From Arenibacter sp040216555 (GTDB lineage Bacteria > Bacteroidota > Bacteroidia > Flavobacteriales > Flavobacteriaceae): DNA of 64,000 bases. A model generated the notes under the pieces. That model did no database searches, had not been told where the DNA came from, and saw only the letters and a program-made list of their open reading frames with translations. The stretch spans positions 1 to 64,000 of the forward strand of contig JAVJOW010000007.1 in assembly GCA_040216555.1 (NCBI GenBank). Direction: 5' to 3'. Position 1 is the stretch's first letter. The number at the start of each line of letters is the position of its first letter. Position numbers and translations under genes: made by a program. Positions 1 through 9,583 of this stretch are shown piece after piece.

Positions 1-251
1 GGCAGTTCCGACAAGGCCCCTTTCTCCAGGTCCAGACGCAGGCCCGCCTTTCGCTTGTTGGCATCGGGACCGTGGCAGGTATAACAATTGTCCGACAGTA
101 TCGGCTTTATATGGAAATTATAGTCTACGACCTCAGGCAACCTCTGATCGGCATATACGTCACCGGAGGATTTGAAAAGCCCCGACTTAAATGCGAACAG
201 CAGGGCTGCCAGGCCCAACAAAATTATTCCTATACTTGTTTTTTGTTTCAT
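1..251 (-). CDS. PSD1-type planctomycete cytochrome c domain protein, N-terminal part only
   Basis: Reading the minus strand from the ATG at 251 gives an open frame to the window edge, so only about 83 residues are visible. It starts with a hydrophobic export signal or anchor (residues about 6-21) and carries one heme-type motif CYTCH at residues 56-60, followed by GPDANKRKAGLRLD, the usual start of the PSCyt1 domain that precedes DUF1549/DUF1553. The segment around the heme motif (VVDYNFHIKPILSDNC) closely matches the same region of the 1074-residue protein at 3373-6597, so this is probably its paralogue. It is the fourth minus-strand gene of a cytochrome module. The rest of the protein lies outside the window, so domain content beyond PSCyt1 is inferred. 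Confidence 0.85.
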   Translation of the reverse strand, partial: MKQKTSIGIILLGLAALLFAFKSGLFKSSGDVYADQRLPEVVDYNFHIKPILSDNCYTCHGPDANKRKAGLRLDLEKGALSEL

Positions 252-387
252 TAGGGAACTTTAATCTTATTAGTGCTATTTCATAGTTTTAATATCATTA
301 ATGATATATTATATTTATTGGAAGCCTAAAACTCCTGTTAATATATAAAATAATCAATGGAACATTTTAATCCCTATTATACCGTCA

Positions 388-1782
388 TTACATTCCCATT
401 ATTATGGCAGGACGATTTGCTTTTTCGGCAAAACTTGCCACCTCATCTTCCGTTATTGCCGTTCCCCAAGCATACACACGTTCCAAACCCTTCATTTTTA
501 TAAAGTTATCAAAACTGGATGCCGTAATTTTAGTTTCATATAAATTAAGGCCCTTTATACTTTGAATCCCTGTAATTTCAGAAATACCTACGTCTGTGAT
601 CGGATTTTTTTCCAGCTCCACTTTTTGAAGGTTTATAAATTGCCGGATGGTTTTTAAATGCCTGTCCTGCACATCATTGTCCTTAAGGGAAAGCCAAATA
701 ATATTTTCCTTTATCGGAAGTAGCTTTTCCAGCTTTCCATCCAATTCATTGCTGTTCTTGGAACTAATGAAATGAGGGGGCAGAACAACCTCGTACAAAC
801 CGGAATCAAATATTAATTCCCGAACTTTAAATCCTGCACCCACAACATCCTTCAGTATTTCCTCATTCACTTGTACAGCTTTAGGCAAAGGAATTCCAGT
901 TTTACCGGTCACATCTTCCAGGCCCAACATATTAGAGGCAATACTTGTTATTTCCTCAGGAGTTTCCAAATCTCCCATTTTTATATTAAAGTCCGCATTG
1001 GCCTTTTCTATCCAAAAAGACAAAATTGATTTCTCCTCATCAGTAAGGGGAGTTTTGCCTTCAGGGGGCATATAATCCTCATGATGGGGATCCAGCATGG
1101 TACGTCTAATCATCTCGGACTTTGCAATATTTCCAGCTGTAAAAACTTCACCATTTTTTCCTCCTTTTTTAATAGCAACGGAATCTTGAAATGAGAGTCC
1201 ACCCTTTTTCTTGCTGGAATTATGGCAACTATTGCACTTGGTTTCCAGGATAGGATTTACCAAATAGTCGTAGACCGCGGCTTCCTCCAGCTTGTCTATT
1301 GGCGGCAATACCACTTTTTCCGTTCTTCCAAATGGAGCATATTTTACCAAATAATCGCTTCCATGGGTCAGATTACCCCCGTAATGACCCGTAACGCCCA
1401 CCAGAACCACAACAAGGGTCAGACTAGCTATATTAGGTTTTGCTCCCTTTAATTTTGGTATAATAAGCTTTCCCGAACGAATTGACCATGCTAAAAATGC
1501 AATCAGAGTAGTTCCTATTCCAAACCAGAAATGCGTATCCAACATAGCCTGTTCATAGTCCCCGCTCAACGAAAGCATATAGCCCAAGGCACTGGCAACA
1601 GCGGCACTTATGGCTCCGCCCAACAAGGCAAATTCAATGGCCATGGAGATTGCGAAATCTCTTTTCCAACGCCCATGTAGTTCGAAGACAAAGGCAAAAA
1701 TTAAGAACCCAATTGGCAAATGCACCACTAGTGGGTGAAATCGACCTAAAAACAATATAAAATCCGGTACGCTACTTTCCAT
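388..1782 (-). CDS. DUF2231-like membrane protein with cytochrome c domain and LRR-like tail
   Basis: This is a 464-residue protein with three parts. The first 150 residues contain about four membrane segments with the FHPLVVHLPIGF motif typical of DUF2231 membrane domains. A single heme motif CNSCH follows at 183-187 inside a PSCyt1-like domain that continues to MPPEGKTPLTDEE near residue 240. The last 130 residues contain leucine-rich-like repeats (for example around IIWLSLKDNDVQD and LQKVELEKNPITDVGI). The family is commonly found beside PSD1 and DUF1501 genes, as here. I infer a periplasm-facing membrane cytochrome that could pass electrons or scaffold the neighbouring secreted proteins; the substrate is unknown. 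It lies 44 bases after the DUF1501 gene, probably in the same transcript. Confidence 0.85.
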   Translation of the reverse strand: MESSVPDFILFLGRFHPLVVHLPIGFLIFAFVFELHGRWKRDFAISMAIEFALLGGAISAAVASALGYMLSLSGDYEQAMLDTHFWFGIGTTLIAFLAWSIRSGKLIIPKLKGAKPNIASLTLVVVLVGVTGHYGGNLTHGSDYLVKYAPFGRTEKVVLPPIDKLEEAAVYDYLVNPILETKCNSCHNSSKKKGGLSFQDSVAIKKGGKNGEVFTAGNIAKSEMIRRTMLDPHHEDYMPPEGKTPLTDEEKSILSFWIEKANADFNIKMGDLETPEEITSIASNMLGLEDVTGKTGIPLPKAVQVNEEILKDVVGAGFKVRELIFDSGLYEVVLPPHFISSKNSNELDGKLEKLLPIKENIIWLSLKDNDVQDRHLKTIRQFINLQKVELEKNPITDVGISEITGIQSIKGLNLYETKITASSFDNFIKMKGLERVYAWGTAITEDEVASFAEKANRPAIIMGM

Positions 1783-1826
1783 TCCTAATTTTTAAAACCA
1801 ATTCTAACATGTTTTTTCTTTTTACA

Positions 1827-3338
1827 TCAGATAAGAATATCCTTCACCACATCGCCATGAACATCGGTAAGTCTGTACCTTCTGCCTTGATGCTTAAAGG
1901 TCAATCGTTCATGATCAATACCAAATAGATGCAATAAGGTGGCCTGAAAATCGTGGGTATGAACCGGATCTTTGATAATGTTATAACCAAAGTCATCGGT
2001 CTCGCCATATGTAAATCCGGGTTTCACCCCTGCCCCTGCCATAAACATGGTAAAGGCCTTGGGATGATGATCGCGTCCATAGTTCGTTTCTGTGAGCTGG
2101 CCTTGGGAATAGACCGTACGTCCAAACTCTCCGCCCCAGACCACCAAGGTGTCTTCCAGCATACCCCGTTGTTTTAAATCCTTTATCAAGGCCGCGGTTC
2201 CCTGATCTGTATTCTTGCTCTGGTATTTTACTCCCCCAGGGCAATTGCCATGTTGATCCCAACCTTGATGGTATAATTGAACAAATTTCACATCCTTTTC
2301 CAATAATTTACGGGCCATCAAACAATTTGCCGCATAAGTTCCAGGATTTCGACTATCGGGTCCGTACATATCAAATATATAGTCGGGCTCGTCCGAAGTA
2401 TCCGTTACCTCGGGTACGGAAGTCTGCATTCTATAGGCCATTTCATATTGCGCTATCCTCGCATTAATTTCGGGATCTCCAAAGGCATCATAGGCCATCC
2501 CATTCAATTTTTTCAAATAATCCAGCATTTGTCGGCGGTCATTTCCGTCATAGTTCTCAGGATCTCCCAAATAGAGTACAGGATCCTTTCCCGATCGAAA
2601 TTGCACCCCCTGGTGTTCTGTCGGTAAAAAGCCATTACCCCATAAACGGGAGTACAAGGGCTGCCCTGATCCATTTTTGGAGACCAAAGAGATAAATGTT
2701 GGCAAATTATCATTGTCCGATCCCAATCCGTAACTGATCCAGGAACCTATGGATGGTCTTCCCGGTTGTTGACTCCCTGTCTGAAAAAAGGTTATGGCCG
2801 GATCATGATTAATGGCATCGGTATGCATACCCTTAATAAAACAAAGATCATCCACTACCTCGGACAAATAGGGCATGGCATCACTGACCCAAGCCCTGGA
2901 TTCCCCATATTGCTTAAAATTTAGAGTGGATGCAGCAATAGGAAAAGCAGTTTGATCCGCGCTCATCCCAGTTAGGCGCTGTCCAGCCCTTATGGAATCT
3001 GGCAAATCCTGACCGAACATATCCTTGAGCTTGGGTTTATAATCGAACAGATCCAATTGTGAAGGACCACCGCTTTGAAACAGATACACAATGCGCTTTG
3101 CTTTTGGCAGATGATGGGGTAAACCCAATTTATTTTTAGTGAGGGAATTTAAAGAACTACCAGGATCGGCAATGGGATTAACAGCACTCCACAGCTTTTC
3201 CGTATTCAATAAGGACCCAAGGGCCATAGCCCCAATACCTAAAGAGGTCTTTTTAAAGAACTCCCTTCTATCCCATTGTTTTTCAATGCCCTGAAGATCC
3301 CGATTGTTAGATCTTAATTTATCATGATGATCGCACAT
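1827..3338 (-). CDS. DUF1501 family protein, Tat-exported
   Basis: This is a DUF1501 protein (sulfatase/alkaline-phosphatase-like fold; reaction unproven). I place the start at the ATG at 3338 (503 residues, beginning MCDHHDKL) rather than the longer frame opening at 3401, because the shorter form puts the twin-arginine signal (DRREFFKKTSLGIGAMALG) near residue 24, as in other family members, and avoids overlap with the upstream gene. Family landmarks are present: LFQSGGPSQLDLFDYKP near the N terminus, VVWGGEFGRT, GRDHHPKAFTMFMAGAGV, and DFQATLLHLFGIDH at the C terminus. It sits directly downstream of a PSD1 cytochrome protein, the standard pairing. The pair is thought to act in the periplasm on unknown, possibly polysaccharide-related, substrates. 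Confidence 0.9.
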   Translation of the reverse strand: MCDHHDKLRSNNRDLQGIEKQWDRREFFKKTSLGIGAMALGSLLNTEKLWSAVNPIADPGSSLNSLTKNKLGLPHHLPKAKRIVYLFQSGGPSQLDLFDYKPKLKDMFGQDLPDSIRAGQRLTGMSADQTAFPIAASTLNFKQYGESRAWVSDAMPYLSEVVDDLCFIKGMHTDAINHDPAITFFQTGSQQPGRPSIGSWISYGLGSDNDNLPTFISLVSKNGSGQPLYSRLWGNGFLPTEHQGVQFRSGKDPVLYLGDPENYDGNDRRQMLDYLKKLNGMAYDAFGDPEINARIAQYEMAYRMQTSVPEVTDTSDEPDYIFDMYGPDSRNPGTYAANCLMARKLLEKDVKFVQLYHQGWDQHGNCPGGVKYQSKNTDQGTAALIKDLKQRGMLEDTLVVWGGEFGRTVYSQGQLTETNYGRDHHPKAFTMFMAGAGVKPGFTYGETDDFGYNIIKDPVHTHDFQATLLHLFGIDHERLTFKHQGRRYRLTDVHGDVVKDILI

Positions 3339-3372
3339 ATCCTTCTGTTTAATTCTGATTTTCTTTAACCCT

Positions 3373-6300
3373 TTATCTTTTGGTAATGCAGGCGTCCGCA
3401 TTCATAATGGTGTTGGCCACCACTGCATTGGCTGCTACCAAAGCCTTATCAACACCATTCTCCAATTTAAATTCACCTGTATTCAACCATCCTTTGGTTT
3501 TTTCCAAATTGGTTGAAAATTTTTTATATTCATTCTCCTGAAGTTCAAGTAGCAATTGCAGCTCCTTCTCCTTAATTTTTCGGCCGGTAAGCTGTCTGAA
3601 GACGCTGGAAATGCCTAATTTTAAATCTCCCAAATCGCTCATACGCTTACCCAAGACCCTGGATGCTTCAATATAAGTGGGATCATTGAGCAATACCAAA
3701 GCCTGTAGCGGAGTATTGGTTTCCTGTCGCTGAATGGTACAAACATCTCGCGCCGGAGCATCAAAAGTGGCCAAGGTAGGATGCGGCACGGAACGTTTCC
3801 AGATGGTGTACATACTCCTTCGGTACAGTTTATCCCCAGTATCCTGCCTATAGGTGGCGTTGTTCACCCTCCATAGCCCTTCCGGTTGGTATGGACTTAC
3901 ACTTTCCCCTCCTATGGTTTTGTTCAATAATCCAGAACTGGCCAAGGCATTATCGCGTAGCATCTCTCCAGATAGCCTTTTCGAAGGTCCTCTTGCCAAA
4001 AGTCTGTTGTCGATATCCATTTCCATCAATTCCTCACTTACCATTGAAGATTGCTGATAAGTATGGGACATCACTATCAATTTTTGAAATGCCTTAACAT
4101 CCCATCCAGAGTCCCTAAATTCCAAAGCTAGCCAATCCAGTAATTTGGGGTGACTTGGCATTTCGCCCTGGTTCCCAAAATCCTCCGAAGTCTTTACCAG
4201 CCCATACCCAAAGTAGTGTTGCCAAAACCTGTTCACCGCCACTCTTGCCGTTAGGGGATGATCCTCATGAAACAACCATTTAGCAAATCCCAAGCGGTTT
4301 TTTGGATAGTCGTCGGGCATGGGCAAAATAGCTTTAGGGGTATTGGGAAAAACTTCCTCTCCCTTGGCGTTATAAACTCCCCGATCCAAAATGTAGGACG
4401 GTACCGGTTCCGGGGTCTCCTCCATGACCATTACCTCTTTAACCTTTTCCACACTATCCACATAGCTCTTGCGCAGTTCTGCCAATTTATGGTGCTGTAA
4501 TTTGGCGACTTGGGCAACCGACTTCAAATAGTACTCCTGTAGAATTTTTTTGTCATTGGATGCAAGACTTCCTATTTCCTTTTTTAGCAATTCATTTAAT
4601 TGCGGATTAATGGCAAGTTGCATTACCTCCGCGGCCGACAAGTCCCTGTCATACACTCTTATCTCATCTACCACCGCTCCTTTTATTCCTTTCCCCCTTA
4701 ACCTTGCCCCCAATTGTAGCCCTGGTTCATTATTATTCCTAAAAAGAATATCCTTGTACAGGTTGTCCGTTTTCACAATGGTCTCTATCTCATTGCCATT
4801 AACAAACAGCCTATATCCTTCTGCCTTGCTGGAACCATCATAAGTGATGGCAAAATGGACCCATTCATCCCTGGGAAATCCTTCTTTTGACAGCTCTACA
4901 ATAGCGTTGTTGGGTGCCGTATGGGCCATCATGAGTTCCAATTTATTGTCCACTATCTTCAGATGATATCCTCGCCAATTGTACAAAATGGCGCCATCGC
5001 CCTTGTGGAAAATATTCCCATTCTCAATATTCGAGGGTATATTGGCCCATAAACCAATACTGAAGGTATCATTTCTTCCGAAAACAGCTGTTTTTCTCAA
5101 ATCCAGCCAAGTATCTCCATCCAACAATACCCCCTTACCCTGTTTACCTTCGGATAGATTTATTCTTTGTCCCTCCGTACCTTCACGCTTCATGGTTCCC
5201 CTATGCTTTGGATCGATGACATTTTGCAGACTTTGATCATTTAGATTGAAGTAAGCCGTTAATCCGTTGGAAGGAATTTTCATCCCTATTGATTTGTATT
5301 GCTCTTCGGACAGCCATTTATCAAAATTGACAGCCACTTCCTTCTCTTCCATTTTTTTGATCTGCCCTTCTGTTTCGTGAATTAAACTTTCCATATAGGA
5401 TAGCACCTTTTCCTCCTCTTCCGTGGTCATCATCAAGGTTGGTACCGGGATGGCATCATTCCAAGAAATCTGTCCAGATTCGTTCACATTATTGAAAAAA
5501 CTGGTGAGTTCATAAAAATCCTTATGTGATATGGGATCATATTTATGATCATGACATCTGGCACAGGCTACGGTTAACCCCATAAAGGCCTGCCCAGCTG
5601 TACTTGCCCGGTCTACCGCATATTCTACCAAAAACTCTTCACTTACTATGCCCCCCTCCATATTTTGGGGATGAACACGGTTAAATGCTGTTGCCAAAAT
5701 AGTTTCCCGAGTAGGATTTTCAATAAGATCACCCGCCATTTGCCAGGTTATAAACTGTTCATAGGACATATTTTTATTGAAAGCATCTATAACCCAATCC
5801 CGCCAAGGGGACATATCCCGATATCTATCAACACTATATCCGTGAGTGTCCGCAAAACGTGCCAAGTCCATCCAATCCAAAGCCATTTGCTCTCCATATT
5901 GGGGAGAGGATAATAATTTGTCCACTTCTTTTTCGTAGGCCTCGGGGGAAGGATCCTTCATAAAGTAATCCATATCCTCCAAAGTTGGCGGTAATCCCGT
6001 CAGATCCAGATAAAGTCTTCTCAACAATAATTCTTTGTCCGCTTTTGGAGAAAACTGCAATTTATCCTGCTCCAAACGTGCCAATACAAAATTGTCGATA
6101 GGATTTTGTATCAGACCTGCCTTATCCTGAACTTTTGGGACATCGTATTCTTTCGGCTTTATAAAAGCCCAATGATCTTTATAGTCGGCACCCTGTTCTA
6201 TCCACTTTATCAAGATTGCCTTCTCATGGTCGGACAACGAAAGATGGGAATCCGGTTCGGGCATTACATAATTGGGATCTTCTGATATAATTCTGTGGAA

Positions 6301-6597
6301 AACCTCACTTTTATTTAAATTCCCAGGCTTTAAGGCAAACTTTCCCGGGGATTCCTTTAGCTCCTTATAGGCAGCTTCAGGGGTATGCAATTGAAGGTCG
6401 GCTTTAATTTTTGCCTTATCCGGGCCATGGCATATAAAACATTTATCCGAAAGTATGGGCTTTACATGCAAATTGAAATCCACTGTCTTGGGTAATTTAT
6501 CATATTCAAGAGATACCAATTCAGGTATTTCCGGACCTCCACAGGAAAAAAATAATAAAACCCAGGAATAAACTAAATGCTTCTTAATAATTGACAT
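3373..6597 (-). CDS. PSD1 cytochrome c / DUF1549 / LamG / DUF1553 lipoprotein
   Basis: This 1074-residue protein begins with a lipoprotein signal (FFSC, Cys19). A heme motif CFICH lies at 53-57 in the PSCyt1 domain. DUF1549 follows at roughly 160-370 (PIDNFVLARLEQ, ARCHDHKYDPI; the latter contains a further Cys and His). A LamG/concanavalin-like insertion occupies roughly 440-680 (FSIGLWANIP, WVHFAITYDG, VVDEIRVYDRDLS). DUF1553 follows at roughly 770-1030 (TARVAVNRFWQHYFGYGLVKT, LLDWLALEF, CTIQRQETNTPLQAL). It heads the module with DUF1501 and cytochrome genes downstream. A -7 promoter box lies at 6625-6632. The LamG segment suggests carbohydrate or matrix binding, which is an inference. The enzymatic role of the family is not established. 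Confidence 0.9.
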   Translation of the reverse strand: MSIIKKHLVYSWVLLFFSCGGPEIPELVSLEYDKLPKTVDFNLHVKPILSDKCFICHGPDKAKIKADLQLHTPEAAYKELKESPGKFALKPGNLNKSEVFHRIISEDPNYVMPEPDSHLSLSDHEKAILIKWIEQGADYKDHWAFIKPKEYDVPKVQDKAGLIQNPIDNFVLARLEQDKLQFSPKADKELLLRRLYLDLTGLPPTLEDMDYFMKDPSPEAYEKEVDKLLSSPQYGEQMALDWMDLARFADTHGYSVDRYRDMSPWRDWVIDAFNKNMSYEQFITWQMAGDLIENPTRETILATAFNRVHPQNMEGGIVSEEFLVEYAVDRASTAGQAFMGLTVACARCHDHKYDPISHKDFYELTSFFNNVNESGQISWNDAIPVPTLMMTTEEEEKVLSYMESLIHETEGQIKKMEEKEVAVNFDKWLSEEQYKSIGMKIPSNGLTAYFNLNDQSLQNVIDPKHRGTMKREGTEGQRINLSEGKQGKGVLLDGDTWLDLRKTAVFGRNDTFSIGLWANIPSNIENGNIFHKGDGAILYNWRGYHLKIVDNKLELMMAHTAPNNAIVELSKEGFPRDEWVHFAITYDGSSKAEGYRLFVNGNEIETIVKTDNLYKDILFRNNNEPGLQLGARLRGKGIKGAVVDEIRVYDRDLSAAEVMQLAINPQLNELLKKEIGSLASNDKKILQEYYLKSVAQVAKLQHHKLAELRKSYVDSVEKVKEVMVMEETPEPVPSYILDRGVYNAKGEEVFPNTPKAILPMPDDYPKNRLGFAKWLFHEDHPLTARVAVNRFWQHYFGYGLVKTSEDFGNQGEMPSHPKLLDWLALEFRDSGWDVKAFQKLIVMSHTYQQSSMVSEELMEMDIDNRLLARGPSKRLSGEMLRDNALASSGLLNKTIGGESVSPYQPEGLWRVNNATYRQDTGDKLYRRSMYTIWKRSVPHPTLATFDAPARDVCTIQRQETNTPLQALVLLNDPTYIEASRVLGKRMSDLGDLKLGISSVFRQLTGRKIKEKELQLLLELQENEYKKFSTNLEKTKGWLNTGEFKLENGVDKALVAANAVVANTIMNADACITKR

Positions 6598-6624
6598 ATT
6601 CTACCTATCTATTTGCTACCTTTT

Positions 6625-6632
6625 CAAAGGTA
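6625..6632 (-). promoter_or_regulatory. Predicted Bacteroidota -7 promoter box for the cytochrome module
   Basis: The minus strand reads TACCTTTG, an exact TAnnTTTG match, 27 bases before the start codon of the PSD1 lipoprotein. A TTTG sequence lies further upstream at 6659-6662, but the spacer of 26 bases is longer than usual, so the -33 element is uncertain. Confidence 0.45.
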
Positions 6633-6811
6633 AAATTTAAGGATTCATTATACAGGTCCAAATCAGTTTAAGTATTGCACATTTCCGACATTAACACCGT
6701 GCTAAATCCCATTCCTAACTATAAAATTTATTAAATTAGTAATGAATTAATCAGTATTAGAATAAAAATTTATTGATAACTACTGTTCTAAATCCGACAA
6801 AATATTGAACC

Positions 6812-7681
6812 ATGTCCAAAATTCTTCAATCCCTAAAATTAGCCCTATTGAATGTAGGTTATGCAAAACTAGGACCCCTATGGGATTATGATGATGTTAT
6901 TAGCCCATTTATCAGGCTATATTACATTACCGAGGGAAGTGCCATGGTTTATCACAGTAATGAAGCAATTGAATTGAAACCTGGACACATATATATCATC
7001 CCCAGCTACACTTTTGGTAGATACAAATGTGATGAATACCACGAACAATATTATATTAGTTGTTTGGAAGAGATAAAGAATGGCTATTCCATATTTAATT
7101 TTAGTAGTTTTATTTACGAGTCAAAAGCCACTCCAATGGACTTGTATTATTTTAAGCGCTTGTTGGAACTAAATCCACTTAGGCAGCTGGAAAATAACAA
7201 CCCAAAAGTATATGACAACCGACCCACACTAATGGATTTTGAAAAGAGGAACGAAGAATTAAGCCCTTCGGCCTATATGGAAACTCATGCCATTTTGGAG
7301 ATATTGATATCCAGATTTATAAAGGATATGAACTCCCAATCCACAAAGAGTAATGTAAAAAAGGAATTTGGTATGGTCTTAAACTATATTCATGAAAATC
7401 TCCACGAAAATTTAACCGTGAAGCAGCTGGCCGACTTTTGCCATCTAAATACAGATTATTTTTCAAGGGTCTTCAATGAAAATTTTGGTATGCGCCCCAA
7501 TAAATATATTCAATCCAAGCGTATTGAAAGAGCACAATTGTTATTGCTTTCCACAAACAATTCCCTGAAGCAAATTGCGGAGAAAGTGGGATTGGAGAAC
7601 TTATCCTATTTCACTAGAATCTTTAAGAGTCATACTGGGGTAACGCCCGGAATATTTAGGGAAGCGCGATTGCAAAAATAG
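6812..7681 (+). CDS. AraC family transcriptional regulator
   Basis: This 289-residue protein has an N-terminal cupin-like sensing region (residues about 20-90, with ELKPGHIYIIPSYTFGRY) and a C-terminal AraC DNA-binding domain (about 185-287). The second domain shows both helix-turn-helix units: LTVKQLADFCHLNTDYFSRVF and LKQIAEKVGLENLSYFTRIFK, ending in TGVTPGIFRE. It is transcribed divergently from the PSD1/DUF1501 module, separated by 214 bases, so it is the obvious candidate regulator of that module. Its ligand is unknown; family members often sense sugars. No cysteines or oddities suggest redox control. Confidence 0.92.
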   Translation: MSKILQSLKLALLNVGYAKLGPLWDYDDVISPFIRLYYITEGSAMVYHSNEAIELKPGHIYIIPSYTFGRYKCDEYHEQYYISCLEEIKNGYSIFNFSSFIYESKATPMDLYYFKRLLELNPLRQLENNNPKVYDNRPTLMDFEKRNEELSPSAYMETHAILEILISRFIKDMNSQSTKSNVKKEFGMVLNYIHENLHENLTVKQLADFCHLNTDYFSRVFNENFGMRPNKYIQSKRIERAQLLLLSTNNSLKQIAEKVGLENLSYFTRIFKSHTGVTPGIFREARLQK

Positions 7682-7795
7682 CATTTCAAACACATCAACT
7701 CAATAATTACTGGACCAAGGATTATCACAAAACAAATAAATCCAGAAATTTAAAATCAATAAAACAGCTAATCCAAATATCTTGAATAGGAATCT

Positions 7796-8344
7796 TTATC
7801 CTTTGGCATAGAACAAATCGAAATCGATAGTGACATTATCCCCCACTATTATTTGGCCGAACATTGCCGTTGGTGGCTCCATATCGTAATCCTGTAATTT
7901 TATCTCCTTGCTTCCCTTAAACCTATATTTCCCGTCAACTTCTTGAAATTCCGATGTTATGTCCACTGCTTTTTCAACACCAGCGATATTAAGCATCCCA
8001 TGAATCTGAAAAGTATTTTCTGAATCGGCGGTTTTCTTTATGTCTTGAAATTTAAAGGTTACTTCAGGATGCTCTTCCATCTTCAGGGCGGCGTGCATCT
8101 TTTTATCCATGGCCGCCCCACGTTCACTTTTAATTTGGGCCACCTCCACTTGAAACAACAAATTCTTTACAGCACCGACCTGCATTTTCATTGATCCCTG
8201 CATAGAATTGGCCGTTACAGTCCAGTCGTGTATGGTTGACGAACCATTAATTTTGAGGACACTTTCTGTGGACAGGGTATATGATTCTTGGGCATAGCCA
8301 GCAAAAAACAGAAATGATAATAGTATGAACAGTGTATTTTTCAT
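7796..8344 (-). CDS. YceI-like lipid-binding periplasmic protein
   Basis: This 182-residue protein has a cleavable signal peptide (residues 1-18, ending FAGYAQ) and a YceI domain over the rest, with the hallmark INGSSTIHDWTVTA near residue 32 and VTFKFQDIKK, TIDFDLFY further on. YceI proteins form lipocalin-like beta barrels that bind isoprenoid or fatty amide ligands in the periplasm. The gene follows the FGE-fold lipoprotein gene after 46 bases on the same strand and may be cotranscribed with it. The ligand here is unknown. Confidence 0.9.
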   Translation of the reverse strand: MKNTLFILLSFLFFAGYAQESYTLSTESVLKINGSSTIHDWTVTANSMQGSMKMQVGAVKNLLFQVEVAQIKSERGAAMDKKMHAALKMEEHPEVTFKFQDIKKTADSENTFQIHGMLNIAGVEKAVDITSEFQEVDGKYRFKGSKEIKLQDYDMEPPTAMFGQIIVGDNVTIDFDLFYAKG

Positions 8345-8390
8345 ATGCTAAATTTAATGATTTGTTTTCAAAAGGTTTCTCCGGTTATTC

Positions 8391-9422
8391 CTACTCGTCC
8401 AACACAATTTGCCAAAACTGTTTTTGCTCCTCTTTTGAGGGCTGAACTTTTGGACTCACCAATCTAAATCCAATAAAGTTGGAATCCGTATTCCACCAAA
8501 AACTTTTTGGAATCTGCGGATCCCTCTTTTGCAATTTTAAGCTGGATGCAATCCTGGCGGACGACCTCAGTGTCTTGGCATCATCGTCCCAAGAACCGCC
8601 CTTGATCACCCTAGGATGTATTACCGTTGGTTTTACCCATGGATTCTTGGGTTCGGTAATAGCCAAAGCATTTTCCTTATACTCATCCAAGGTCCATTCA
8701 GAGACATTTCCGTGCATATCATACAATCCCCAAGGATTTGGCAGTTTGCTACCCACCTTGGCATAATGATTATCGGAGTTTTTATAATACACGGCATATT
8801 CATCAATTTTGGAAATATCATCACCAAAGGAATAGGCCGTATTGGTCCCGGCTTTGGCGGCATATTCCCATTCCGCTTCTGTTGGCAATCTATAGAACCT
8901 GCCCGTTACGGTACTTAACCATTTACAGAATACCAAGGCGGAATAAGCTGACATACTTATTGCGGGATACCCAGCCTTTCCCATGCCATAAGAGGGATCC
9001 TCATACGGAGGACTGGGCCTTGTAATGGCATCTATACCATTTAATTTGTCTGCTTCAAGGCTCTCGAACAAATTCTTGTTCTGTTTAAAAAACAACTCAA
9101 AAACCTCCCAACCAAGTTCGTATTTTCCCATATAAAAGGCATCCAATTCAACAGTTTTCATTGGGCCTTCATCGGCCTTTCTGTTTACCTGGTTCTCTGG
9201 ACTTCCCATCTCAAACGTTCCTTCGGGTATCAATACCATATCAAAAGAAATATCGGTAGCCGGAATTTTCTCCGTAAAGGCCTCGGGTTCAGCTATTTTT
9301 TTATCCGTTCCGGCCACAACGGCCTGTCCCGACTTACAGGATTGCAAGGAAATCAATAAGAAACACAATGAGAAAACATTAAACAGTGGCAGATTAAATA
9401 ATCTAGAGGTAAATCTTAGCAT
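8391..9422 (-). CDS. FGE-sulfatase (SUMF1) fold lipoprotein, non-catalytic type
   Basis: This 343-residue protein has a lipoprotein signal (LISLQSCKSG, Cys29). It then carries a formylglycine-generating-enzyme fold: MVLIPEGTFEMGSP at about 61, FYRLPTEAEWEYAAKAG, GLYDMHGNVSEWT, VIKGGSWDDDAKT and FIGFRLV at the end. True formylglycine generators carry two active-site cysteines after the RGGS motif. Here that stretch (GGSWDDDAKTLRSSARIAS) has none, so I infer a binding or structural role as in GldK/GldJ, not sulfatase maturation. It precedes yceI on the same strand. It belongs to the same fold family as GldK in this window but is not part of the gld operon. Confidence 0.88.
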   Translation of the reverse strand: MLRFTSRLFNLPLFNVFSLCFLLISLQSCKSGQAVVAGTDKKIAEPEAFTEKIPATDISFDMVLIPEGTFEMGSPENQVNRKADEGPMKTVELDAFYMGKYELGWEVFELFFKQNKNLFESLEADKLNGIDAITRPSPPYEDPSYGMGKAGYPAISMSAYSALVFCKWLSTVTGRFYRLPTEAEWEYAAKAGTNTAYSFGDDISKIDEYAVYYKNSDNHYAKVGSKLPNPWGLYDMHGNVSEWTLDEYKENALAITEPKNPWVKPTVIHPRVIKGGSWDDDAKTLRSSARIASSLKLQKRDPQIPKSFWWNTDSNFIGFRLVSPKVQPSKEEQKQFWQIVLDE

Positions 9423-9583
9423 TTTACAAATTAGTTTAGGTTGATGGGTTAAAAATATTACAATTTTTATAAAGAGCCATCCCTATGTTGCAATATAACT
9501 CCAAAACTGAAAATTTCTAAGGTTATAACCCCTAAAACACCCTTTAATTTTTGTATTATTGAATATCAAAAAACTACACTACC

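Noticed and set aside
8391..9422. Active sulfatase-modifying enzyme for a nearby sulfatase
   Set aside because: The active-site cysteines are missing and there is no sulfatase gene in the window.
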